Position numbers and translations under genes: made by a program. From NCBI RefSeq assembly GCF_010550675.1, contig NZ_JAAGOA010000012.1:124001-188000 (forward strand): DNA of 64,000 nt, given 5' to 3'. The notes beneath the pieces are model-generated. The model worked only from the letters and a program-made list of their open reading frames with translations, was not told where the DNA came from and made no database searches. This document shows positions 51,938 through 60,177 of the stretch, in pieces. The stretch's first letter is position 1. Each line of letters opens with the position of its first letter. This DNA comes from Phytoactinopolyspora halotolerans (lineage in GTDB: Bacteria; Actinomycetota; Actinomycetes; Jiangellales; Jiangellaceae).

Positions 51938-53014
51938 ATGGCTGAGATCCGCGAACGCGCCTCGGCGGCGCTGCGACGGAGGTTGTCCGGGGATGCGCGC
52001 CGGCCGAAGACCGTGGTGGTGACCGGGGCCAGCGCCGGGATCGGCCGGGCCGCCGCCATCCTGTTCGGTTCCCGAGGCGACCGGGTGGGTCTGCTGGCAC
52101 GCGGCGCGGAAGGCCTGAGCAACGCCGCGGACGAGGTCACACGGGCAGGCGGCAGCGCCATGCCGGTCGAGGCCGACGTGGCCGACTACGATCAGGTGGA
52201 ACTCGCCGCACAGCGCGTCGAGTCGGCGCTGGGCCCGATCGACATCTGGGTCAACAATGCGTTCACGACCATCTTCGCGCCGTTCACCGAGATCGAGCCG
52301 GCCGAGTACCGGCGCGTCACCGATGTCACGTATCACGGGTTCGTGCACGGCACCCGCGCCGCGCTGGATCGGATGCTCCCCCGCGATCACGGCACCATCG
52401 TCCAGGTCGGTTCCGCTCTCGCCTACCGAGGCATCCCCCTGCAGACGGCATACTGCGGAGCGAAGCACGCCATTCAGGGTTTCACCGAGGCGCTGCGCAG
52501 CGAGCTTCTGCACGACGGCAGCGACGTGCACATCACCATGGTGCAGCTGCCGGCCGTCAACACACCGCAGTTCGAGTGGGCCTTGTCCCGGCTGGACCGA
52601 CAGCCGCAACCCGTGCCGCCGATCTTCCAGCCCAGCGTCGCCGCTCGGGCCATTCTGTACGCGGCCGATCATCCGCGACGGCGTGAGTACGACGCGTCGT
52701 TCAACGCCGCCGCCACGATCGCCGCCAACAAGCTCGCTCCAGGTCTGCTCGACCGGTATCTGGCGCGCACCGGGTTCGGCGCGCAGCAGACCGACACTCC
52801 GGTGCGCGCGCCCCGGCCGGGGAACCTCTGGAAACCCGCCGACGGCGTCGGCGGTACCGATTACGGGGTGCATGGGCCGTTCTCCGCGGACGCCCGCGGA
52901 AGGAGCACCCGGATGTGGCTGTCCCGGCACCGAGCTGCCCTGACCGGCCTGGCGGCCACGGCCTTGGCAGCCGCCGGCGCCGCGGCGGCCACCCGGTCGG
53001 TGATGCGCCGCTAG
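51938..53014 (+). CDS. Short-chain dehydrogenase/reductase with C-terminal membrane helix
   Basis: 358 residues. Cofactor motif TGASAGIG at 29-36, VNNA near 105, catalytic Tyr 172 and Lys 176 (YCGAK) preceded by Ser in QVGSALAYRG. After the Rossmann fold come about 80 residues ending in one hydrophobic helix (TGLAATALAAAGAAAATRS), suggesting membrane attachment. NAD(P)-dependent oxidation or reduction of an alcohol/ketone; substrate unknown. ATG 51938 fits the family start; its ribosome-binding site is weak. Confidence 0.8.
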   Translation: MAEIRERASAALRRRLSGDARRPKTVVVTGASAGIGRAAAILFGSRGDRVGLLARGAEGLSNAADEVTRAGGSAMPVEADVADYDQVELAAQRVESALGPIDIWVNNAFTTIFAPFTEIEPAEYRRVTDVTYHGFVHGTRAALDRMLPRDHGTIVQVGSALAYRGIPLQTAYCGAKHAIQGFTEALRSELLHDGSDVHITMVQLPAVNTPQFEWALSRLDRQPQPVPPIFQPSVAARAILYAADHPRRREYDASFNAAATIAANKLAPGLLDRYLARTGFGAQQTDTPVRAPRPGNLWKPADGVGGTDYGVHGPFSADARGRSTRMWLSRHRAALTGLAATALAAAGAAAATRSVMRR

Positions 53015-53114
53015 CGACGACAGCCACGACGGCCACGGCAGCCGGCAGACGCGACGGCGACGACGATGGCGACGACGGCACGGCGACAGACGTGGCCGGA
53101 CGAGAGGAGGGTTC

Positions 53115-53453
53115 GTGCAGACCGTGTGGCTGTTGGTGCTGGCCGGCACCGTTGTGCTGGCTCTCTACGGAACGTCGCTGGCGCTGCGGGCGGCCCGCCG
53201 TCCGCTGCATGCCCTGCCGTATGAGTCCGGCGCCGTTCCCCAGCAGCATGCACTGTCCCGGTACCACGCACGCTGGTACGCGGTGACCGTCGTGTTCCTC
53301 GCCTTCGACATGGAGATGGTCTTCATGTATCCGTGGGCGGTCATCGTGGCCGAGAAGGGTGGCTCCGCCGTCGTCGAGATGTTCGGGTTTCTGGCGGTGC
53401 TGATGGTCGGGGTGGTCTACGCGTGGCGTGAGGGTGCCCTGCGATGGAGCTGA
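53115..53453 (+). CDS. nuoA: Complex I-like subunit A
   Basis: 112 residues with three helices. The conserved cytoplasmic-side loop is present (PYESGAVPQQHA; canonical YExG) and helix 2 has FLAFDMEMVFMYPWAV with the conserved acidic residues. GTG 53115 has GGAGGG close upstream. First gene of the complex I-like operon, overlapping the next gene by ten bases. Confidence 0.9.
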   Translation: MQTVWLLVLAGTVVLALYGTSLALRAARRPLHALPYESGAVPQQHALSRYHARWYAVTVVFLAFDMEMVFMYPWAVIVAEKGGSAVVEMFGFLAVLMVGVVYAWREGALRWS

Positions 53454-54817
53454 GGGGTCGGCTCGACCACCTGGCCCGGCGCGTCGTCGGCTGGGCGTTC
53501 GCACGGCCGACGGTCCTCGTCGCCGACTCCCCCGGGACCACCGTGTTGCGCTGGCAGCTGGAGGCGGAGCTCGACCGGCGTCGATGGCCGATCGCCCGCT
53601 CTCCTGCCGACGCCGACCTCCTGCTGGTGCTCGGTGAGCCGGGGCCGAATCTGCAGGCCGCCTTGGATGTGGTGTGGTCGCAGGTGCCGGCGCCGCGGCA
53701 GCGATGGGACATCCAGCCTGGTGCAGACATCAGTACGGCGCTCGACCGCTCGCACGCCGCGCTTCTCGACATGGCGCGGCAGCCGGAGCCCCGCACCGAC
53801 GACCCCGGTGAGTTCCTGCCACAGAACCGTTCCCACGACGAGCACCACCACGACGACGATCATGACGACGGCGGCAACGACGGCGATCACGACGACGGTG
53901 GCGACGGCCACCATCACGATCAGCAGGGCCATGAACACGGCGGACACGACGCGGCGGGCCTGCCGATGGCCGGCACCGCGCCGGATCGAGACGGGCTCGA
54001 GCTGGACTCGCTGCACGTGCGCCTCGGACCTGTCCTGCCGTCTTGGCCGACCGGTCTGGTGATCGAGGGGCGCATGCAGGGCGACGTGCTCACCGGCGTG
54101 CACGCATCGTGGATCGATCGGCCCGCTCCGCGCAGACCGGGAGACCCGGGCGACCCTGACGATCCGGGAGGCTTGAGCGGCTTGCGCGACGCGGGCGGCG
54201 CGAGCGGCTTGCGCGACGCGGGCGGCGCGAGCGGCTTGAGCGACCCGGCCGGCGTGAGCGGCTTGAGCGACCCAGGCGGCGTGAGCGGCTTGGGTGCCTG
54301 GAGCGACCTAAGCGCGGAGGACGTGACGCTGCTGGACTGGCTGGACCGACTGGCCCGGTTCCTCGACGTCGCAGGCTGGCCCGCCGCCGCCACACGGACC
54401 CGGCGCGTCCGTCATGACGTGCTCCGTGGCGGCACCGTCAACGACGCACGTGCAGACGGCTCCGCTCGGCGTACTGTCCGCCGGATCCGGCGTTCCGCCA
54501 CGTTGCGGTGGTCCGTCGGCGGCATCGACGCTGTGCTGGACCGGGTGCACCAGTGGTGCGACCACGTCCTGGACGGTGTCGCGAACTCTCGCGGCACGAC
54601 TGGCTCTGAAGGCGACGCGGCGGGCCCTCCCGGCGGCGCGGCAGGTTCCCCGCGCACGTGGACCGACGTCGAAGCACTCGTCGACGGGCAAGACCTGGCG
54701 GCGATCCGACTGATCGTGGCCAGCCTCGAGATCGACACCGACGGCGGGTCCGGCGCATCGACCCAGCCGACACCATCCACCGCCGGCCAGACACAGATGG
54801 GCGGGGCAGATGAGTGA
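53444..54817 (+). CDS. NuoB/NuoD-like fusion protein lacking recognisable cluster ligands
   Basis: 457 residues. Residues 20-110 resemble NuoB in pattern (ADLLLVLGEPGPN, then VVWSQVPAPRQRWDI, cf. NuoB adLlivtG and yxQmPeP..vi), but no cysteine is present where cluster N2 would bind. Residues 131-169 are a His/Asp/Gly-rich linker. From 188, LDSLHVRLGPVLPSWPTGLV parallels the NuoD start (vnfGPqHPstHGvlr) without its His, and helical segments with LLDWLDRLARFLDVAG follow as in NuoD. Residues 245-280 are 9-residue repeats. It takes the position of NuoB-NuoD between NuoA and NuoH. Likely the connecting module of a complex I-like assembly without redox function. Homology by eye, not by search. Confidence 0.5.
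   Translation: MELRGRLDHLARRVVGWAFARPTVLVADSPGTTVLRWQLEAELDRRRWPIARSPADADLLLVLGEPGPNLQAALDVVWSQVPAPRQRWDIQPGADISTALDRSHAALLDMARQPEPRTDDPGEFLPQNRSHDEHHHDDDHDDGGNDGDHDDGGDGHHHDQQGHEHGGHDAAGLPMAGTAPDRDGLELDSLHVRLGPVLPSWPTGLVIEGRMQGDVLTGVHASWIDRPAPRRPGDPGDPDDPGGLSGLRDAGGASGLRDAGGASGLSDPAGVSGLSDPGGVSGLGAWSDLSAEDVTLLDWLDRLARFLDVAGWPAAATRTRRVRHDVLRGGTVNDARADGSARRTVRRIRRSATLRWSVGGIDAVLDRVHQWCDHVLDGVANSRGTTGSEGDAAGPPGGAAGSPRTWTDVEALVDGQDLAAIRLIVASLEIDTDGGSGASTQPTPSTAGQTQMGGADE
54176..54283 (+). repeat. 27-bp tandem repeat, four copies, in the NuoB/D-like gene
   Basis: Units at 54176, 54203, 54230 and 54257 share AGCGGCTTG at the start and encode SGLRDAGGA twice, SGLSDPAGV and SGLSDPGGV; a fifth partial unit follows. 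The first two units are identical. The repeat lies in a linker between two folded parts. Confidence 0.9.
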
Positions 54818-55725
54818 GGCATATGGGTGAGGCAGCGCTCGTCCTGCTCGTCGGGCTCGGCCTCGGCGCTGTGTTCGCCGCCACCGACCACGCGGTGCTC
54901 ACAGCGGACGCGCACGGGATCGGTGTCCCCATCCGGCGTGCCACGCGCCTGCTACTCACCCAGCGCCGCACCACTCTGGCACCGGATCGGCTGCTGTGGC
55001 GCATCGGCTGCGTAGCAGTGCCGCTGCTGGCGTTCGGTTCGCTCGCGGTCGTGCCGATCACCGGGTCCAGCCTGCTCTCCACCACCGCGGATCTGGTCTG
55101 GTTCAACACGATGGAGGTGCTGCTCTGGGGCGCCGTGTGGCTGGCCGGCTGGGGCCCGAACGCCGTGCATGCGCTCACCGGCGGCTATCGGTTCCTCGCC
55201 CAGGGCCTGGCCTACGAACTGCCGCTGATGTTCGCCATCATCACCGCCGGTCTCGGCGCCGGCTCGCTGAATGCCGAATCCGTGGTCGCGGCGCAGGACG
55301 GCATGTGGTTCGTCGTCACCATGCCGGTGGCGTTCGCCGCGTTCCTGCTGGGTGCCGCCGGGTTCGCGTTCTGGGGCCCGCTCTCCGCGCCGGCCGGCGC
55401 CGACATCGCCGGCGGGGTGATGTCGGAACTGTCCGGCGTGGACCGGCTGTCGGTGGAGGCCGGCCGGGCCGTGTTCCTGGGTTCGGCGGCGGCCATGGCG
55501 GCGACGCTGTTCCTCGGTGGCGGACACGGGCCCTGGCTACCCGGCACGGCATGGCTGCTCATCAAGACACTGCTGGTGATCGGCGCGATGATACTGGCCG
55601 GCCGGCGGATGCCGGTGGTGCGGCCCGAGAGGTTCATGGACGTGGCCTGGATCGTGCTGATACCGGCGACGCTGGTGCAGGCGCTGGCGGTGGCTCTACT
55701 CGTTATCTCCGGGTACTACGGCTGA
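54814..55725 (+). CDS. nuoH: Complex I-like subunit H with altered quinone-site loop
   Basis: 303 residues, about eight helices, shorter than most NuoH. FLAQGLAYELPLMFAIITAG is the diagnostic region. The loop that in NuoH reads ExxRxPFDLPExExE is here WGPLSAPAGADIAGG: the Pro and the following IAGG are kept, most acidic residues and the Arg are gone. Those residues line the quinone entry and the first proton path. GTG 54814 overlaps the previous stop (GTGA); ATG 54823 is possible. Confidence 0.8.
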   Translation: MRHMGEAALVLLVGLGLGAVFAATDHAVLTADAHGIGVPIRRATRLLLTQRRTTLAPDRLLWRIGCVAVPLLAFGSLAVVPITGSSLLSTTADLVWFNTMEVLLWGAVWLAGWGPNAVHALTGGYRFLAQGLAYELPLMFAIITAGLGAGSLNAESVVAAQDGMWFVVTMPVAFAAFLLGAAGFAFWGPLSAPAGADIAGGVMSELSGVDRLSVEAGRAVFLGSAAAMAATLFLGGGHGPWLPGTAWLLIKTLLVIGAMILAGRRMPVVRPERFMDVAWIVLIPATLVQALAVALLVISGYYG

Positions 55726-55741
55726 CACGGGAGGAGGCCCG

Positions 55742-56305
55742 ATGCTGACCGACGTCACCCTGGCGGTCCTGGGCGTGCTCGCCGTCGCGGCGGGCGGAGC
55801 CGTGTTCACCGTCGACTCGATGGCGCGCGCCACGTATGCGCTGCTTGCCTCGTTTCTGGCGGTGGCCGGGATCGTCCTGACGCTCGACCTCACCTATCTG
55901 GCCGTCGTCACGGCGCTGATGATGACGATGGAGATGGCCATCATGGGCGTGTTCATGGTCATGTTCATGATGAACCCGGGCGGGCTGATGCCGATGACCA
56001 TGATGCACAACACCCGGGGCGCGGCCGCCGTCGGCGTCGCGGTCTTCGCCCTGCTCACCACCGGCATCTGGACCATCGACTGGCCCGACGCCCGAGGCCG
56101 TCCCAGCCGGGACAGCACGCATCAGCTGGCCGAGGCGCTCATGGGTAGCCACATGCTGGTGATGGTGGTGGTCGCAGCCGCACTGTTCGCCACCATCATC
56201 GCCGGAACCGTGCTGGCCACGCACCGCGGCCGCTACGACCGGTTCGGCCCGAACCTCGACGCACGTCCGCCGCGCGATCCCATCCCCGGAGGGCTGCCGC
56301 GATGA
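55742..56305 (+). CDS. nuoJ: Complex I-like subunit J
   Basis: 187 residues with five helices; the Met-rich third helix (ALMMTMEMAIMGVFMVMFMM) occupies the place of the pi-bulge helix of NuoJ. GGAGG precedes ATG 55742. It overlaps nuoK by ATGA. The unusual density of Met in this helix is notable. Confidence 0.8.
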   Translation: MLTDVTLAVLGVLAVAAGGAVFTVDSMARATYALLASFLAVAGIVLTLDLTYLAVVTALMMTMEMAIMGVFMVMFMMNPGGLMPMTMMHNTRGAAAVGVAVFALLTTGIWTIDWPDARGRPSRDSTHQLAEALMGSHMLVMVVVAAALFATIIAGTVLATHRGRYDRFGPNLDARPPRDPIPGGLPR

Positions 56306-56607
56306 TGCTCGAGATCCTGCTGACGTTCGCCGCCGCCTTGATCGGTGTCGGCCTGTTCGGCGCCTTGTCCCAGCAGTCCATCGTCATGATCATGATGGGT
56401 CTCGAACTCGCGGTGAACGGCGTGATCGTGGCGGCCGCCTCGGCATGGTATTTCCTCACCCCGGCGGCGCCGGACGCTCAGGTGCTCGTCGTTCTCGCGC
56501 TGGTCGTGATGGCGGTGGAGATGGCGATGGGGTTCGCCGCGACGGTGGCGATCTACCGGGCACGGCAGGTCGACACCGTCGACGACGCCAAGGACCTGCG
56601 CGGATGA
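56302..56607 (+). CDS. nuoK: Complex I-like subunit K
   Basis: 101 residues, three helices. The two conserved Glu of NuoK are present: GLELAVNGVIVAAA in helix 2 and VMAVEMAMGFAATVAIYR in helix 3. ATG overlaps the nuoJ stop. Confidence 0.9.
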   Translation: MMLEILLTFAAALIGVGLFGALSQQSIVMIMMGLELAVNGVIVAAASAWYFLTPAAPDAQVLVVLALVVMAVEMAMGFAATVAIYRARQVDTVDDAKDLRG

Positions 56608-56616
56608 GGCCGCACC

Positions 56617-58551
56617 ATGCCCGCCGCTGAATCGTCCGTGCTGGCGATGCTGGTGCTGCTCCCCGCGGCGGCCGGCACTGCGCTCCTGGTGGCCGGCCGG
56701 CATGCCGACCGGGCGGCCGGGTCGGTCGCGGCCGCCGCCACGATCACCGTCACCGGGCTCGCCGTCGTCGCGGCGGACATCCGCCCGGCGGTGTCCGCTC
56801 CGTTCGTGCGGACGGTCGATTCGGGTGCGTTCGCCCTGGCAGTCGACGGCCTTTCCGCGGCGATGCTGGTGATGCTCGGGTTGACCAGCCTGGCTGTCGT
56901 CGCGTTCGGCACCGTCGACCTTCCGGCGGACGCCGCTCGCGCACGCTTCTTCGGTTTCCTGCTGCTGTTCGTCGCCGCGATGTCGGTCACGGTGACCGCG
57001 ACGACCCTCCCGGCACTACTGCTGGGGTGGGAGGTGATGGGCGCCATGTCCTACGCGCTCATCGGCTTCCACTGGCGGACGCCCGGCACGGTGCGGGCCG
57101 GGACGACCGCGTTCGTCACCACGCGCAGCGCCGACACCGGACTGTACATCGCGGCCGGCGCCGTGCTGGCCGGTTCCGGCACCCTCGGTCTCGACGCCCT
57201 GTCCGGCATGGACAACGGATGGCGGCACGTCGCGGCCGCCGGCATCCTGGTGGCCGCCTTCGGCAAGTCCGCGCAGCTGCCGTTCTCGGGGTGGCTGTCC
57301 GCCGCGATGCAGGGTCCCAGCCCGGTCAGCGCGCTGCTGCACTCGGCCACCATGGTGGCCGCGGGAGGTTATCTCCTGTTGCGGGCCCTGCCGCTGCTGG
57401 AGATCACCGCCTGGGCGGCGACCACCACGGCCTGGGTAGGAGCGGTCACCGCACTGGTCCTCGGTGCCGTGGCCTGCGCGCAGTCCGATCTGAAACAGGC
57501 GCTGGCGGCAAGCACCGCCGCCCAGATCGGTTTCGTCGTCCTGGCCGCCGGGGCAGGCGCGAGCGCCGGCGGCCTCGGACACCTGCTCGCCCATGCCGGC
57601 GTCAAGGCGGGACTGTTCGTGGCGGTCGGCGCCTGGCTGACCGCCCTCGGCACCAGCGGCTCAGCCGGGCAGCGCGGGGCCGGCCGGCGCTACCCCGCCA
57701 TGGGCACGGCCGCTGCGCTCGGCTGCGCGGTCCTGGCCGGTGTGCCGCCGCTGGGTCTCTGGGCCACCAAAGACGAGGTGCTGGCCGGCGTGGACGGCGC
57801 GGCGTTGCACATCACCGCACTCGCCGCCGGCGTGCTGGCCGCCGTGTACGCCGGCCGGATTCTGGCGACGGTGCTCGGCCCGCCGTCGCCCGCCGGAGCG
57901 CTGCACACGGAGGAGCCGGGGACGCTCCGGGTACCGGGTGGCGCCGTCGCCGTCGCGACCGGCCTGATCGTCGGGGCGGGAGGACTGGGCGTGGTGGCCG
58001 TTCCGGCCGTCGCAGACGCCGTCAAGGACCTCCTCGATGCGCCGGGTGAGCCGGCCCCGTCGGCGTCGATGATGGTGCTGTCCGGCGCCCTCGCCGTCGG
58101 CGCGCTCACGGCGACGCTGGCCCGTCCACGGAGGATCACCGAGCTCGATCGGACCGTACTGGCACGTTGGGCCGCGCTCCCCCGGCTGCTCTCCGCCCGG
58201 CCGGTCGCGGCGGTGGCGCGGTTCGCCGCCGCGGTCGACGACCACGGCATCGATCGCGCCGCACGGCGTGTGGGGGCCGGCGTCCGACGGCTCGCCGGAC
58301 GCATCGGCGCCGCCGACGGGGCAGCCGACCGGCTGGTGCACGACGTGGCCGGAAGTGTCCAGCTGGCCGCCACCACCGCGGCGACCGGCGACGTCACCAG
58401 GGTCGACCGCGTCGTCCGCGGTGTGGCGTCGACGTTGCGAGCCATCGGCGAGTCCGCGCGCCGACCACAGAGCGGGCTGCTGCACCAGTACTACGCCACG
58501 GCCGCCGCCGGTCTCGGGGCCTTGTTCCTGCTGCTGCTCGTGGTGCGTTGA
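56617..58551 (+). CDS. nuoL: Complex I-like antiporter subunit L
   Basis: 644 residues, some fifteen helices and a C-terminal lateral segment. The helix-5 Glu is kept (LLGWEVMGAMSYALIGFHW), as are the Lys region FGKSAQLPFSGWLSAAMQGP with the following His (ALLHSATMVAAGG) and ATKDEVLAG. A soluble-looking insert before the last helix (about 500-610) is rich in Ala, Arg and Asp. It should translocate H+ or Na+. Starts nine bases after nuoK. Confidence 0.9.
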   Translation: MPAAESSVLAMLVLLPAAAGTALLVAGRHADRAAGSVAAAATITVTGLAVVAADIRPAVSAPFVRTVDSGAFALAVDGLSAAMLVMLGLTSLAVVAFGTVDLPADAARARFFGFLLLFVAAMSVTVTATTLPALLLGWEVMGAMSYALIGFHWRTPGTVRAGTTAFVTTRSADTGLYIAAGAVLAGSGTLGLDALSGMDNGWRHVAAAGILVAAFGKSAQLPFSGWLSAAMQGPSPVSALLHSATMVAAGGYLLLRALPLLEITAWAATTTAWVGAVTALVLGAVACAQSDLKQALAASTAAQIGFVVLAAGAGASAGGLGHLLAHAGVKAGLFVAVGAWLTALGTSGSAGQRGAGRRYPAMGTAAALGCAVLAGVPPLGLWATKDEVLAGVDGAALHITALAAGVLAAVYAGRILATVLGPPSPAGALHTEEPGTLRVPGGAVAVATGLIVGAGGLGVVAVPAVADAVKDLLDAPGEPAPSASMMVLSGALAVGALTATLARPRRITELDRTVLARWAALPRLLSARPVAAVARFAAAVDDHGIDRAARRVGAGVRRLAGRIGAADGAADRLVHDVAGSVQLAATTAATGDVTRVDRVVRGVASTLRAIGESARRPQSGLLHQYYATAAAGLGALFLLLLVVR

Positions 58552-58584
58552 GCGATGTCATCCATGGCGATGAGGTGAACACGG

Positions 58585-60177
58585 ATGCTGACGGTCGTCG
58601 TCTTCCTGCCCGCCGCGGTGGCGGTTCTGCTGCTGGCGATACCCCGGATCCCGGACCGGCTGTGCCCGCACGTCTGGGTGGCGGCGGCGGCGCTCGACGT
58701 CGTCCTCGTCGGCTGGCTCTGGTGGCGCTACGCCGACGAGGAAGCCGGCGGAGGTATCGCGTTCGAGGCCAGACTCGACTGGATCCCCACGGTGGAGGCG
58801 GGTTACCACGTCGGCGTGGACGGGGTCTCGCTGCCGCTGATCGCGATGTCCGCCGTGCTCTTCCTCGCCTGTGCCGTCTGGTCGGTACGTGAACGGCAGC
58901 GGCCCCGCACCTACGCGGCGCTCTTCCTCTTCCTGCAGACCGTCTGCCTGGGCGCGTTCGCCGCACTCGACCTGATCCTGTTCTTCGTCTTCTTCGATCT
59001 GAGCATCGTCGCGATGTACTTCGTCATCGCCGGCTGGGGCCACGGCGACCGGCGGCGCAGCGCGCTGAAATTCTTCCTCTACACCTTCCTGGGTTCGCTC
59101 GCGTTGCTGGTCGGTTTCATCGGTCTCTTCCTGGGCGCCGACGAGCGGACGTTCGACATGGTGGCGCTCGCCGCCGACCCGCCGCTGCGGGACTCGCCGC
59201 TGGCCGCCGGCCTGGTGCTGCTGGCGATCGGCCTGGGGCTGGCGATCAAGACCCCCGTGTTCCCGTTCCATACCTGGCTGCCCGACGCGCACACGGACGC
59301 TCCCGCGCCCGGATCGGCGATCCTCGCCGGCGTGCTGCTGAAGCTCGGCACGTACGGGTTCGCGCGGATCGCGATGCCGATGCTGCCGGAGGCGTGGGAG
59401 CGATGGGCCATGGTGGTGGTGATCGTCGGCGTGGTCAGCGCCATCTGGGGTGCGCTGGTGGCACTTGCGCAGACCGACGCGAAGCGGATGATCGCCTACA
59501 CGTCGGTCAACCACATGGGATATGTGCTGCTCGCTCTCGGTGCCGTCGGGTTGGCCGGGCAGGCCGACACCGACGCGGGTGCGGTCGCAGCCGTCGGCGC
59601 GATCGTCCAGATGGTCAGCCACGGCTTGCTCACCGGCGCGCTCTTCCTGCTCTCCGGGGTGCTGTGGACGCGCGGGCGCACGCACGAGTTCAGCCAGTGG
59701 GGCGGTCTCGCCCGGCCCGCGCCCGTCTTCGCCGCGTGCCTGGCCGTCGCCGCGTTCGGGGCACTCGGGCTGCCCGGACTGTCCGGTTTCATCGCTGAGT
59801 TCCAGATCTTCGCGGGAGCCATCCAGGCCGCGCCGGTGCCCGCGATCATCGCCGTCAGCGGCATCGTGATCACCGCCGGTCTGTTCCTGCTCGCGCTGCA
59901 ACGCCTGCTCACCGGAGACACCGCGATACCGGCGCGAGTTCCGGTTCGCGCCGGAGCCGGAGCACGACGGTTCGATGACGGCGACGGCGACGATGGCGGC
60001 GAGGACCGTGGCCGCAGCGAGAACAGAACCGGCCCCATGCCGGACTTGAGCCGCTGGGAGGTCGGCGCCGTCGTCCCGCTACTCGCGCTGTCCGTGCTGA
60101 TCGGGGTGGCGCCGCGGGCGCTGCTGAACGTGGTCGAGCCGGCGGCCACGACGCTGGCATCAGTGTTCGGCGGGTGA
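58585..60177 (+). CDS. nuoM: Complex I-like antiporter subunit M
   Basis: 530 residues, fourteen helices. Key Lys regions are kept (IKTPVFPFHTWLPDAHTDAP, GVLLKLGTYGFAR, QTDAKRMIAYTSVNHMG). The helix-5 acidic residue is Asp instead of Glu (FFDLSIVAMYF against FWEMMLVPMYF). An acidic loop of 35 residues (DDGDGDDGGEDRG) is inserted before the last helix. ATG 58585 is used; no strong ribosome-binding site. Confidence 0.9.
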   Translation: MLTVVVFLPAAVAVLLLAIPRIPDRLCPHVWVAAAALDVVLVGWLWWRYADEEAGGGIAFEARLDWIPTVEAGYHVGVDGVSLPLIAMSAVLFLACAVWSVRERQRPRTYAALFLFLQTVCLGAFAALDLILFFVFFDLSIVAMYFVIAGWGHGDRRRSALKFFLYTFLGSLALLVGFIGLFLGADERTFDMVALAADPPLRDSPLAAGLVLLAIGLGLAIKTPVFPFHTWLPDAHTDAPAPGSAILAGVLLKLGTYGFARIAMPMLPEAWERWAMVVVIVGVVSAIWGALVALAQTDAKRMIAYTSVNHMGYVLLALGAVGLAGQADTDAGAVAAVGAIVQMVSHGLLTGALFLLSGVLWTRGRTHEFSQWGGLARPAPVFAACLAVAAFGALGLPGLSGFIAEFQIFAGAIQAAPVPAIIAVSGIVITAGLFLLALQRLLTGDTAIPARVPVRAGAGARRFDDGDGDDGGEDRGRSENRTGPMPDLSRWEVGAVVPLLALSVLIGVAPRALLNVVEPAATTLASVFGG

